Positions 54,401 through 63,799 are shown, counted from the stretch's first letter. The stretch is DNA of 64,000 nt from Caenorhabditis remanei (GCF_010183535.1 NC_071328.1:1736001-1800000); one strand, 5' to 3'. The notes: a model not told the origin generated them from the sequence alone. Made by a program: numbers and translations.

Positions 54401-57400
54401 TTTACAGTATATTATGAGCTGAAAACTATGCCAAAATGTAGATCTCGGCGCATTCTAGGCCACTGACCTACTTCAGTCCGAATCTTGCCGTGCGTTCGTA
54501 CAGTGGCAATCCCGCCTGGAGTAGGCCAAAGACATGGGCCTCGTTGAGATCTACATTTTGGTGTATTTTTCAGCTCATAATATTGAGTTTCAAGCGAGTT
54601 ACGCGGGGGGCCCGTTTCGGAACGGTTTGCAAGTTTTAGCTTCTGACCGATAGTACTGTACGTGAGATTTCTGACTCGAACTCTGTTCATTGCTCTATTG
54701 ACCTTCGCTCTCTCTCTCTCTCTCTCTCAATTTTTTGTCTCTAGTTTACTTTTTTTCGAACACAAGTCGCAATCAGTGTAACTTTTCTCCACTTACTCTC
54801 ATTTCCCTCTCCGCTATCTCAGAGGGGAATGAGATCACCCCATCACAAAATACACACAACACACACACCCACTCCCCCTGTTTATTATAGACTCGAAGAG
54901 ATTGCTCAAGACGCGGAACTCGAAGAGCACAGCACTGAGGAGTTGATGAAGTTGGTGGAGAGTTTGACGGAGGCGTGCCGAAAAGCGGGCGACGAGTTTG
55001 ATAAAGAGACCACGACGACGACAACGACGGTAGAAACGGCGGTGGAGAAGAAGGTGGGTGTGGTGGCCTAGGAAATTGGAAATTTGGAAAATTAGGTCAT
55101 GATTTGATTTGGAAAATTGGGTTCCAAGACGTATTTTGTCATTGTGGCCGAGTTTTGCCGAGAGGTTTCTAGGCCAGTGACTCAAAATTTTAATTTTTTA
55201 TAGTCATGGCCGAACTTAGGGTTTCTAGACCACCAAAATGGAGAAGAAGGTGGGTGTGGTGGCCTAGGAAATCGGAAATTCGGAAAATTAGGCCACGATT
55301 TGAAAAGTTGTCTTTGAAGACGAAAAAAGGCCACTGAAATTCGAAAAAAAAAAAGAATTTTTCGAGTCATGGCCTAACTTTGGATTTCTAGGCCACTGAG
55401 CCAAAACTAGGCTTTTTTTCTGAGATTTTCACAAAAATAAAAAACCATTAGAATGGCCTAACTTCTCTTATTTGGAGATTTCTAGACCATCCACATTGCT
55501 GTGGCCTTCTGTGGGGATTCCTAGGCCACACCGATTCAAAATTCTAGAGGTGGCCTAGGGAATCGGAAATTTGGAAAATTAGGCCACGATTTGAAAAATT
55601 GAGTTTGAAAACCTGTTTTTCACTGTTTTAAACCATCTAGACCACTGAAATTCGAAAAAACTGATTTTTTCGAGTCATGGCCTAACTTAGGGTTTCTAGG
55701 CCACTGAGCCAAAACTAGGCTTTTTTTCCTGAGATTTTCACAAAAATACACTTTAAAACCATTATAATGGCCTAACTTCTCTTATTTGGAAGTTTCTAGG
55801 CCATCTACCTTGCTGTGGCCTTCTGTGGGGATTCCTAGGCCACACCGATTCAAAATTCGAGGGGTGGCCTAGTTTTTCAAATAATTAAATTATTACAGCG
55901 CTAAACAGCCTTTTCTCGTCTATTTTGAGAATTTCAGATTGATGGACTAGAAAACGCCTTATTTGAAAAACTAGGCCACCCCTTGAATTTTGAATCGGTG
56001 TGGCCTAGGAATCTTTTGAATGAGAAAGTTAGGCCACAGCAACGTGGATGGTCTAGAAACCTCCAAATATGAAAAGTTAGGCCATTCTAATGGTTTTGTA
56101 TTAATTTTAGCTGAAAAATCAATCAGTTGTTCGGTTTTTTTTATGGTTCGAGCATAAATTTGGCAAAAAAACCCGGAAAACGTTTTTTTTTTCAGTATGA
56201 GGACATGGCCTAGAAACTCAAGAAAAAACTAGTCCCCGTCTTCAATTTTCAAATAGGAAATCGCATGGTGGCCTAGAATCCAAAATTTATGGAAAACTAG
56301 TTCGTGGCCTTTTTTCCAAAATCTCGAAAAAAAAAGTTTGGCCTAGAAAACCCGCTCGTCAATACTTCGGCCACCCGCTGAATCCCACCTGTATTCCAGG
56401 ACGCTGAGCGGAAATTCAAATTCCACACGTGCGACGTGAATCTAAAACAAATCGAACGAAGTCACGCGGAGCTGAAACCACTTCACGACGCCCTGAAATC
56501 AGATGCCAATAAGACGTCGTTCAAACCGCCGAAGCACGCGAAACCCCAAAAAGGATGGGACGTCGATTGGCAGTGGGTTGACGACGGAGCCCTTCTGTGG
56601 GGTGTCTGGAAATATGGATACGGTAGTTGGGAGGCGATTAAAATGGATCCGACACTCGGTCTGGCTGATAAGATCTTTATAAAGGATAAGACGAAGAAGC
56701 CGCAGGGAAAGAATTTACAGCAAAGAGTTGATTATTTGTTGAAGTTGATGGGCAAGGGGAATAAGACGGTCACGTCGTCGAAGGAGAGGAAGAGGAAGGC
56801 CGAGGAGCCAGCGGCTTCTGTGGGGCCGTTGGAAAAGGTAAAAATGACCGAAAAATTGGAAGAAAATGACCCAAAGATGAGCAAAAAACCGCTAATTTTG
56901 AGCAAAAACGTCTGATTTTGAGCAAAAATCGCCAATTTTCTGCAAAAAAACCGCTAATTTTAAGCAAAAACCGCTCATTTTGAGCAAAAAATGATCGAAA
57001 AACGCGTCGCAGGCGCCCCAGACAATTTCTGGCGCACCTTTGACGTGTTATTCAAGAATACTCAAAAGTGACAAATCGGTTGAAATTGACTAGACATACA
57101 CACACAGACTGAAAAATTTCAGTAAAAATAAGACAGTGACAAATGCGCTCCAATGATAAACCTGTGAACGAGTTCATTGGGTTTATCAATAGAGCGCGTT
57201 TAGTCACGCGTAGGCGGAAGCTATGCCCAAATTTTCAATTTTTTTTTTGAATTTTTGAGTTAAAAACTTGATTTTTGTGTTGAAAAGCAGGTTTGCGGAT
57301 TTTCTCGAAAATTTGGAGAAAATCGATGAAAAACTCGAAAATTCGGCTGAAAATGTGCTAAAAATCAAATTTTTGACCAAAAAATGATCGAAAAAAGCGT

Positions 57401-60400
57401 CGCTGGCGCCCCAGACAATTTCTGGCGCACCTTTGACGCGTCATTCAAAAATGCTCGAAAGTGACCGTTTTTGATTGTTTTTTGACTCAAAATCCTCCAT
57501 TTTTACTTTTTAAAACGTTTTTTTCTGTCCAAAAACAACATTTTTCGCTAAAAATTATCGATTTTTGCCCAATTTTTCGCTATTGTATAATATCTTGTTG
57601 GTTTTGAAGGTCATTTTTGCTGAAAATTTAAAAAATATGAATTTCAATACAATTTCCCTAATAGTTACAGAAAAAGAAGCACACGAACCACGTGGCGTCG
57701 ACACCGGAAACGTCTGAAAAGAAGAAAAAAGAGAAGAGAGAAGAGAGGAATCACAGTAGTCTCAAGGATCAGTTGGCACTGCTCACAATCGATAAATCAC
57801 TTTATGGAGGAGCTCTCGAGGATAGCAGTGCTAAACCGTTCTTAGGTAGGCAAAAAACTAGCGAAAAAAGTGATTTTTTCGAGTTTTACGCGGAAAAAAT
57901 AGTGAAAAAACATCAAAAATCGCTTAAAATGGTTAAAAACATTGATGGCCTAGCTTTTGCAAAAACTCGGCCACTTAAGATATAGCTGAAGATATGGCCT
58001 AGAATCCCAAATTTATGCGAAACTAGTCCCCCGACCTTCTCACTAACAAATCGCTTTTTTAAGCTTCGAAAAATTTTGATGGCCTAACTTTTGCGAAAAC
58101 TCGGCCACCATTCCACGAAGACATGGTCTAGAAACCCAAGAAAAGAACTAGTCCCTGTCACCAATTTTCAAATGGGAAATCTCATGGTGGCCTAGGATCC
58201 CAAATTTATGTAAAACTAGTCCCTGACCTCTTGGTGGCCTAACTCTTGCAAAATCTCGGTCGTGGCCTAGAAATCCAAAACTAGTCCCCCAACATGTCAA
58301 TAACGAGGTGGCCTAGGATCCCAAATTTATGTAAAACTAGTCCCTGACCTCTTGGTGGCCTAACTCTTGCAAAATCTCGGCCACCATCAGGGAGACTAGT
58401 TTTGGGTTTTTCCCCGACCTTCTTCGTCGAAATCACTACCAAATCGCGGTCTAGAATCACTATTGGTGGCCTAACTTTTGCAAAAACTCGGTCGTGGCCT
58501 AGAAATCCAAAACTAGTCCCCCACAGGTCAACAATGAAATGGCCCAGAATCCCAAACTTATGGAAAACTAGTCCCTGACCATCTTTTTCGAAATATCTAT
58601 CGCCATGGCCTAACTTTTTGCGAAAATTCGCCGAGCATAGAGAATTTGTCCATGGCCTAGAAACACAAAACTAGTACCCCGGCCATGAGCCAAAATCAAG
58701 CGATTTCACACTATGAAAACATGGCCTAGAATCCCAAATTTGTGTAAAACTAGTCCTCGACTTTTTCTTTTACAAAATCTACGAAATTGTGGTCTAAAAG
58801 CCCTCTCGATAGCCTAACTTTCGCAAAATCTCGGCCATGGCCTAGAAACCGAAAACTAGTCCCCCTCAATATTCTCATTATTTTTTCAGAATGCGTGAAA
58901 CTGTGTATGCCTGTCCATAAGTACATGAAGAAGCTAAAAGAAGCGCAAGAATCGAAAAATCAGGCGGACGAAGCCAAATACTTGACTCGACTCGGCGACT
59001 CGTTCCTCGACAATCTGGAGACATTAATAAAGAAAAAACCGAAGACGAACATTCGAAAATGGTACAATTATCTGTGGATATTCCTGTGCAAATTCACACT
59101 TCGAGAGCCCGGCGAAATGGCCGATAGATATCGGAGTATTACGTCGGATAAGCATAAGAATCATCATCATCATCACCATCATCATCATTCTAAGAATCAT
59201 GGAGAAAAGGATCAGAAAGATCAAAAGAATCGAGGAGAGAAGCGGAAGGATCATGGAGAGGGAACGAGTAGTGGGAGTAGGGATCATCAGAAGGTAAAAA
59301 TTGGATGAAAATTGGCTGAAATTGGCTTAAATTGGCTGAAAATCGGCTGAAATCGGCTGAAAATCGGTTGAAATTGGCTGAAAATGGCTGAAATCGGCTG
59401 AGAATCGGCTGAAATCGGTTGAAATCGGCTGAAAGTCGGTTGAAATTGGCTGAAATTGGCTGAAAATCGGCTGAAATTGACTGAAATCGGCTGAAAAACG
59501 ATTGAAATCGGCAGAAATCGGCTGAAAATCGTCTGAAAATCGGTTGAAATTGGCTGACAATCGGCTGAAACCGGCTGAAAACGGTTGAAATCGACTGAAA
59601 ATCGGTTGAAATTGGCTGAAATCGGATGAAAATTGGCTGAAATCGGATGAAAATCGGCTGAAAATCGATTGCAAATCGATCGAAATCGTCTGAAAATTGG
59701 CTGAAATTGGCTGAAATCGGTTGAAAATCGATTGCAAATCTATTGAAAATCGGCTGAAATCGGCTGAAAATTGGCTGAAAATTGGCTGAAATTGGCTGAA
59801 ATTGGCTGAAATCGGATGAAAATCGGTTGAAATTGGCTGAAATTGGCTGAAATTGGCTGAAAATTGGCTGAAATCGGTTGAAATTGGCTGAAATTGGCTG
59901 AAATTGGCTGAAATCGGTTGAAAATCGGCTGAAATCGATTGAAAATCGGCTGAAATTGGCGGAAATCAGTTGAAAATCGGCTGAACATTGGCTGAAATTG
60001 GCTGAAATTGGCTGAAATCGGTTGAAAATCGGCTGAAATCTATTGAAAATCGATTGCAAATCGATCGAAATCGTCTGAAAATTGGCTGAAATTGGCTGAA
60101 ATCGGTTGAAAATCGATTGCAAATCTATTGAAAATCGGCTGAAATCGGCTGAAAATTGGCTGAAAATTGGCTGAAATTGGCTGAAATTGGCGGAAATCAG
60201 TTGAAAATCGGCTGAACATTGGCTGAAATTGGCTGAAATTGGCTGAAATCGGTTGAAAATCGGCTGAAATCGATTGAAAATCGGCTGAAATCGATTGAAA
60301 ATCGGCTGAAATTGGCGGAAATCAGTTGAAAATCGGCTGAACATTGGCTGAAATTGGCTGAAATTGGCTGAAATCGGTTGAAAATCGGCTGAAAATCGGT

Positions 60401-61825
60401 TGAAATTGGCTGAAATTGGCTGAAATTGGCTGAAATTGGCTGAAATCGGTAGAAATTGGCTGAAATCGGTTGAAAATCGGCTGAAATCGATTGAAAATCG
60501 GCTGAAATTGGCGGAAATCAGTTGAAAATCGGCTGAACATTGGCTGAAATTGGCTGAAATTGGCTGAAATCGGTTGAAAATCGGCTGAAAATCGGTTGAA
60601 ATTGGCTGAAATTGGCTGAAATTGGCTGAAATTGGCTGAAATCGGTAGAAATCGGTTGGAAATCGGCTGAAATCGATTGAAATCGGCTGAAATGGGCTGA
60701 AAATCGGCTGAAAATCGGTTGAAATTGGCTGAAATCAGCTGAAATTGGCTGAATATTGGTTTAAATCTGTTGAAATCGGCAGAAAATCGGTTTAAAAATC
60801 GTCTGAAAATCTATTGAAATCGGCTGAAATCGGTTTAAATCGGTTGGAATTGGATGAAAATCGGTTTAAATCGGTTGAAAATCGTCTGAAAATCGGCTGA
60901 AAATTGGTTGAAAATGGATGAAATTGGTGGAAACCGGCTGAAAATTGGTTGAAAATCGGTTGAAAATTGATTTGAATCGGTTGAAATTGGCTGAAATTAG
61001 CTGAAATTGGCTGAAATTGGCTGAAATTGGCTGAAATTGGCTGAAATTGGCTGAAATTAGTTGAAATTGGCTGAAAATCGGCTAAAATCGTCTGAAAATC
61101 GGTTTAAATCGGTTGAAATTGGCTGAAATCGGCTGAAAATCGGTTCAAATTGGCTGAAATTGGCTAAAATCGCTGTAATAGGACATCTAGAATAGCACAT
61201 ACACACACAGACTGAAAATAAGACAGTGGCAAATGCGCTCTAATGATAAACCTGTGAACGATTTCATTGGGTTTATCAATAGAGCGCGTTTAGTCACGCG
61301 TAGGCGGAAGCTATGCCCAAATTTTCAATTTTTTCGGAATTTTTAGGTCAAAAACTAGATTTTCGTGCTGAAAAGCAGGTTTTCGGATTTTCTCAAAAAT
61401 TGATTGAAAAAATGGTGAAAAATGACCAAAAAAATTCGAAAATTCGGCTGAAAATGTGCTAAAAATCAAAATTTCGACCGAAATATGAACGAAAAACGCG
61501 TCGCAGGCGCCCCCGGCTTTTCTGGCGCACCTTTGACGCGTTAAACTTGAGTTTTTGAGTGAAAATCAAAAACTTTATTCTTTCATGTTTCTTTCAGTTC
61601 CGAAAAAAACCGATTTCATTTTCCCTTTTTCCATGAAAAATATCGACAGAGAAAAATTGGATTTTCGGCTGAAAATGGCATGAAAAACGAGTTACCGATT
61701 AGAAAAATTAGATTTTTAGCAATTTTAAAGTAAAAATGTAATGTTTTGATCTAAAAATGTGATTTTTAGCCAGAAAAATCCAATTTTTCATATATTTTTT
61801 CCAGGAAAAATACCGACGTCACTAG
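42493..61825 (+). CDS. chd-1: CHD1-type chromodomain ATP-dependent chromatin remodeller, 12 exons, 1,449 aa
   Basis: CHD1 is a nuclear Snf2-family ATPase that spaces nucleosomes on transcribed genes. Exons: 42493-42649, 42696-42829, 43475-43720, 44809-45432, 47587-47931, 50295-51215, 52274-52995, 54891-55053, 56400-56837, 57671-57845, 58890-59293, 61805-61825; the phases close. Visible features: acidic/Ser N-terminus (1-97); basic linker; double chromodomain at about 184-270 and 320-378 ([24 protein letters not shown]); ATPase with DEMGLGKT at 438-445, DEAH at 546-549, and motif VI RAHRIGQ at 828-834; SANT/SLIDE DNA-binding region at about 1035-1200 ([36 protein letters not shown]); CHD1 C-terminal helical domain at about 1309-1390; nine-His run at 1400-1408; last exon encodes only EKYRRH. 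The first codon has no obvious trans-splice acceptor nearby, so the extreme 5' end is the least certain part. Introns of 46-2,511 bases carry satellites and transposons. Confidence 0.95.
42981..43056 (-). repeat. tRNA-like sequence (Ser/Leu type), chd-1 intron 2
   Basis: On the minus strand an A box TTGGCCGAGTGATTGAGG and B box GGTTCGATTCC are about 32 bases apart, as in tRNA-Leu/Ser with a long variable region, but the acceptor strands do not pair. It is a tRNA-derived relic, antisense to chd-1. Confidence 0.65.
43319..43390 (-). repeat. tRNA-like sequence (Ser/Leu type), second copy
   Basis: The minus strand carries TTGGCCTAGTGGTTAAGGAG and GGTTCGATTCC with the same interior (ACAGGC..GGTAGACAA.CGACCAGG) as the copy 340 bases away. 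The upstream flank (AAAAATAAGCCGCAAAAAAA) is also shared, so the pair is a direct duplication. Acceptor pairing is lacking. Confidence 0.65.
43721..44808 (+). other. chd-1 intron 3
   Basis: A 1,088-bp A/T-rich intron with many degenerate copies of CACATTTTTCAG and AATTTTAAGCC. No element with defined ends was seen. Confidence 0.6.
46351..47528. mobile_element. hAT-like MITE H5 (CCGGAATCCGG subfamily), carrying a nested element
   Basis: It begins CATAGTTGTCCGGAATCCGG and ends CAACTATG, flanked by perfect 8-bp direct repeats ATGCATTC (46343-46350 and 47529-47536). The outer element is about 320 bp of iterated CCGGATTCCGGATT words. Its right end, CATTCCGTACAACTATG, is split by the 858-bp nested element at 46,663-47,520. 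It lies in chd-1 intron 4. Confidence 0.88.
46663..47520. mobile_element. Nested element with CACAGGTAGT ends and GTCCGC words
   Basis: It starts CACAGGTAGTCCGCC and ends GCCAACTACCTGTG, giving a 10-bp perfect inverted end. Both subterminal zones are rich in GGTCCGC / GCGGAC palindromic words (for example GTCCGCGCGCGGAC near 46,770 and 47,365). The centre is ordinary A/T-rich sequence with no transposase. Only CA is repeated at the junctions, so the target-site duplication is unresolved. The layout resembles the surrounding hAT-like elements. Confidence 0.75.
48056..50037 (+). repeat. About 52-bp minisatellite in chd-1 intron 5 (about 30 units)
   Basis: Units read AAAACGCGTCCGAGGCGCCC-CAGATTTTCGAAATTTTxAC followed by TTTTTAGACTC or TTTTTATGCGC. 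A higher-order repeat exists: 48,668-48,985 is almost identical to 49,088-49,405, a shift of 420 bases. Element H2 interrupts the array at 49,559; one more unit follows at about 50,005. Open frames through the array on both strands are by-products. Confidence 0.95.
49559..49991. mobile_element. hAT-like MITE H2 (GGCCCG subfamily), chd-1 intron 5
   Basis: 433 bp with ends CATAGTTGTCAAGGCCCGG / its inverse, flanked by 8-bp repeats CATTTTAT (49551-49558 and 49992-49999). Both subterminal zones carry long GGCCCG/CGGGCC arrays. The core (AAAAAATGACCCTTTTTTTC, ATTCTGAATCATAGTCGAAA) matches H1. It is inserted into a unit of the surrounding minisatellite. Confidence 0.92.
51350..51845 (+). repeat. 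MITE relic interrupted by H3
   Basis: 51,350-51,381 joined to 51,821-51,845 reads CGGCACAGTTCACACAACTG, CGCACCACAGAAACTCCCTT, GAGAAATGCC, matching the left part of the foldback at 33,350-33,400. H3 therefore inserted into an older repeat. Confidence 0.7.
51382..51812. mobile_element. hAT-like MITE H3 (CCGGAATCCGG subfamily), chd-1 intron 6
   Basis: 431 bp, starting CAGAGTTGTCCGGAATCCGG and ending ATTCCGTACAACTCTG (15 of 16 tip bases inverted), flanked by perfect 8-bp repeats CTGCGCAC (51374-51381 and 51813-51820). It has iterated CCGGATTCCGG words at both sides and an A/T-rich core similar to H5 (GAGTTTTAAAGACAACTG). Confidence 0.92.
51935..52205. mobile_element. MITE with about 50-bp inverted ends, chd-1 intron 6
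   Basis: The left arm (about 51,935-51,986) and right arm (about 52,151-52,205) are inverted copies with the shared core TACTTCTTGTCGATTTACG and GTAAACCCACAT. Inside is GAGATCTACACTTTGGTGTA and CAGCTCATAAGTTACATTCC, shared with 2.03 and 54.5 kb. No coding content. Confidence 0.82.
53023..54180 (+). repeat. Tandem triplication of about 275-290 bases, chd-1 intron 7
   Basis: Copy 1 (53,023-53,298), copy 2 (53,808-54,085) and truncated copy 3 (from about 54,086) share CCTAGAATTTCGAATTTTGA, GCGTCGCGAATTTCGGCAGG, GATGTAGTGGAAGTTGAAGA and GAGACAAGACACGTTTAAAT. H4 sits exactly between copies 1 and 2; the junction of copies 2 and 3 (54,080-54,087) is the uninterrupted counterpart. Confidence 0.92.
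53299..53800. mobile_element. hAT-like MITE H4 (GGCGGAAGGCGG subfamily), chd-1 intron 7
   Basis: 502 bp with perfect 16-bp inverted ends CAGAGTTGAGCGGAAT, flanked by perfect 8-bp repeats TTGATGGC (53291-53298 and 53801-53808). Both flanks of the A/T-rich core are arrays of GGCGGAAGGCGGAAAGCGGA words. Confidence 0.93.
54413..54581. repeat. Foldback element with about 38-bp arms, chd-1 intron 7
   Basis: The left arm TATGAGCTGAAAACTATGCC-AAAATGTAGATCT and the right-arm complement TATGAGCTGAAAAATACACC-AAAATGTAGATCT are inverted copies. The right arm plus TTGAGTTTCAAGCGAGTTACG is shared with the 51.9-kb MITE interior. Confidence 0.8.
54707..54728 (+). repeat. (CT)n microsatellite
   Basis: Eleven CT units within chd-1 intron 7, upstream of exon 8. 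Confidence 0.9.
55060..58880. repeat. Field of TGGCCTAG...CTAGGCCA repeats across chd-1 introns 8 and 10
   Basis: Dozens of degenerate copies of GTGGCCTAGAAxxCCAAA...AACTAG(T/G)CC occur in both introns. Nearly every sub-repeat has the octamer TGGCCTAG or its complement CTAGGCCA. 55,250-55,510 is repeated with changes at 55,555-55,850. Exon 9, intron 9 and exon 10, lying in between, lack the word. Similar copies occur in intron 7 and at about 63,310-63,357. Confidence 0.85.
57091..57242. repeat. Palindromic repeat, copy 1 (chd-1 intron 9)
   Basis: AAATGCGCTCCAATGATAAA...CC pairs with GGTTTATCAATAGAGCGCGTTT around a 17-base loop, followed by AGTCACGCGTAGGCGGAAGC. The second copy, about 95% alike, is at 61,199-61,330. 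Flanking inverted pairs of ACGCGTCGCAGGCGCCCCAG and TCTGGCGCACCTTTGACGYG lie at about 56,998-57,055 and 57,394-57,443. Confidence 0.85.
59318..61170 (+). repeat. 10-11-bp satellite filling chd-1 intron 11 (about 1.85 kb)
   Basis: It is a continuous mix of decamers GGCTGAAATT / GGCTGAAATC / GGTTGAAATC and undecamers GGCTGAAAATC, around 170 units. Larger blocks repeat, for example TGGCGGAAATCAGTTGAAAA plus CGGCTGAACATTGG at about 59,959, 60,189, 60,314 and 60,509. The minus strand stays open for 384 codons across the array (59,190-60,344), a by-product. Confidence 0.97.
61199..61330. repeat. Palindromic repeat, copy 2 (chd-1 intron 11)
   Basis: Same sequence as 57,091-57,242: GCGCTCTAATGATAAACC inverted against GGTTTATCAATAGAGCGC, then TTTAGTCACGCGTAGGCGGA. 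Downstream A/T text (CAGGTTTTCGGATTTTCTC, GGCTGAAAATGTGCTAAAAA) and ACGCGTCGCAGGCGCCCC (61,496) are also shared, so a unit of about 400 bases was copied between the introns. Confidence 0.85.
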
Positions 61826-62098
61826 CTAGCTCCTCCTCTACGATCGTCTACAGTCTCCAGCTCCATATCTCCACGGCATTTATATAATTTCTTTGTCCAT
61901 TTGTCTCCACCATTATCACACGGGTTCCCCCCACACATTTTCTAGATACAAAATCTGCGATATTTCCCCCCATCCCATCCCATTTCTTGTCAATTTTCAT
62001 CCCAGTTCTCTTCTGTGCTCTCTCATATCTTTTTATTCTAGAAGATTCGAATATTTTTCGGCCCGTTTCACCTCGAATTGCCATTCCATAAAAACATG
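61826..62098 (+). other. chd-1 3' UTR / flank
   Basis: Pyrimidine-rich sequence after the chd-1 stop. No clear AATAAA was found close by, so the 3' end is not placed. Confidence 0.4.
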
Positions 62099-62243
62099 TA
62101 TTATCACGGCACACACTTCTAGCAATTGCGCTCTACCGAAATCCAAAAAAATAGTGTGCAAAAATGAGAGACTTTGAGATGCCCACACTATTTTCTTAAG
62201 TTTCGGTAGAGCGCAATTGCTAGAAGTGTGTGCCGTGATAATA
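62099..62243. mobile_element. MITE with perfect 43-bp inverted repeats, possible TA target
   Basis: The arms 62,099-62,141 and 62,201-62,243 are identical in inverse at all 43 positions (tip TTATCACGGCACACACTTCT, inner GCAATTGCGCTCTACCGAAA). The tips are preceded and followed by TA, as in Tc1/mariner-type insertions. The 59-base centre pairs partly further (AAAATAGTGTG / CACACTATTTT). Diverged relatives are at 33,352 and, in part, 1,290-1,340. Confidence 0.88.
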
Positions 62244-62620
62244 GACATAAATATTTTTATTTGAAATTTAATTTTAAAAAATTCTCTTTTTTTTGTATCG
62301 ATTTTCATTCAAAACACCATCCTTCCTGTTTCACTATTAATATGTTTTCCCCTCTTTCCTTTTTTTTCTAAAAAGAATAATTTGATTGATATGAAGCGAT
62401 TCGTAGTGACCCCCCTAATGACATCCTCAAACTAATATTTATTTGTTATTCGACGCATAGTTAGAGAGGCCACACACGCAAATCTAACAGACCGCCCGGA
62501 AGAGATTGAAGAAGACGTGAAAGTTTTTGTGTTTGATCTACGCATCGCCTATTGAATTGAGATGGAGACGTGACACCACTTTTTATGAAGCGAAAGTTTT
62601 TAGAACGGATTATGTCATAC
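62244..62620. other. Unannotated spacer
   Basis: A/T-rich sequence without a recognised gene or repeat structure. Confidence 0.4.
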
Positions 62621-62639
62621 TGTAGTTTTGAGGGAAATT

Positions 62640-63240
62640 GGTATTTTCTTGTAGATCAAATATAGGACCACTTTAAAAAAAACTTTGGCAAAATTGACTC
62701 ACTTTTAAGTTTATCAGTTTTTGACCAAATGCTTCATATTTAGGTTTTTCTGGTAGATCAAAAATAGGGCTACAGTTTTGTAGTTAAAAATTTTCTGATA
62801 GCTCCGCCCACTTTTGAGATATGCGCCTTTAAAAATTTTAGATTTTTTGGATTTTCAGTGAAAATGGTCAACTTTGAAGACTTGTAAGTTTGCCAGTTTT
62901 TGACCAAATGTTTTAAATTTGTGCTTTTCTTGTAGATCAAAAAAGGGACTACATTTTTGTAGTTAACAATTTTCTGATAGCTCCGCCCACTTTCGAGATA
63001 TGCGCCTTTAAAGATTGAGGGGCGAGAAAGAGTGTTGAAAAAGGGAAGGTATCTTTAAAGGCGCATAACTCAAAAGTGGGCGGAGCTATCAAAAAGTTGT
63101 CAACTACAAAAATGAAGCCCTAAATTTGATCTACCAGAAAAATATAAATTTGGAGCATTTGGTCAAAAACTGACTAACTTACAAGTCTTCAAAATCAGTC
63201 AATTTCACTTTAAAAAATTTTGAAGGCGCAATTTTTTGAA
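62640..63240. repeat. Direct and inverted copies of a about 160-bp repeat
   Basis: 62,720-62,870 and 62,875-63,020 are direct copies (TTTTTGACCAAATG, TGTAGATCAAAAA, TTTTGTAGTTAA, TCTGATAGCTCCGCCCACTT, GATATGCGCCTTTAAA). 63,048-63,200 is the inverted copy, giving a palindrome with about 145-bp arms and a 35-base spacer. A partial fourth copy starts at about 63,800 and runs off the window. Confidence 0.85.
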
Positions 63241-63799
63241 ATTCGGTTTTTCCTGGTATTTAATAGTTTTTAGTGTTTGAATAGGGTTTTCAACATGCTT
63301 TCTAGACCATTCACCTGGTGGCCTAACTTTTCGAAATTTGGTTTCCTAGGCCACCACACCATCATTTCTACCTGACCACACATCAATGTCATATGAACTT
63401 TCACATTTCTTCTCACCTTCAATACCAACATTTGAAAAGAAAACATGCAATTAAAAATGTAAATTACTTAATTACCCGAAACCATTTGACCTACTCTACT
63501 CGCTTGGAAAAGTTCATCTTCACTCACTTTTTTTTTTTGGAAAAGGGCTCTTCGAATCGACGTAAGACGCCAGAGTAATTACGCAATGGCGGGGGTACAT
63601 GGAGAGAGTAATGGTTTGTGTGACACCTTGCGACCAGACCAATGATCGATGAACCCGTCCCGCCCGACGAATAATTGAAAAAAAGGACTTTCGATTGACC
63701 TGTATTTGTACTTGGAGTCGGGAGAGGGAAAAGTAGGTTTCCGACTTTGACATGTCCCCTTGGTGTCATTTTTTGTCCCAACTGTCCCAAAATTATATT
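63241..63799. other. Spacer near the window end
   Basis: It contains one TGGCCTAACTTTT...CCTAGGCCACC copy (63,316-63,357) and a stretch of more balanced composition at 63,545-63,720 with short minus-strand frames that match no family I know. Confidence 0.4.

Noticed and set aside
59190..60344. 384-aa minus-strand open frame, the longest in the window
   Set aside because: It lies inside a 10-11-bp satellite; the protein is a monotonous FQPI/SANF repeat with no start context. It is a by-product of a stop-free unit.
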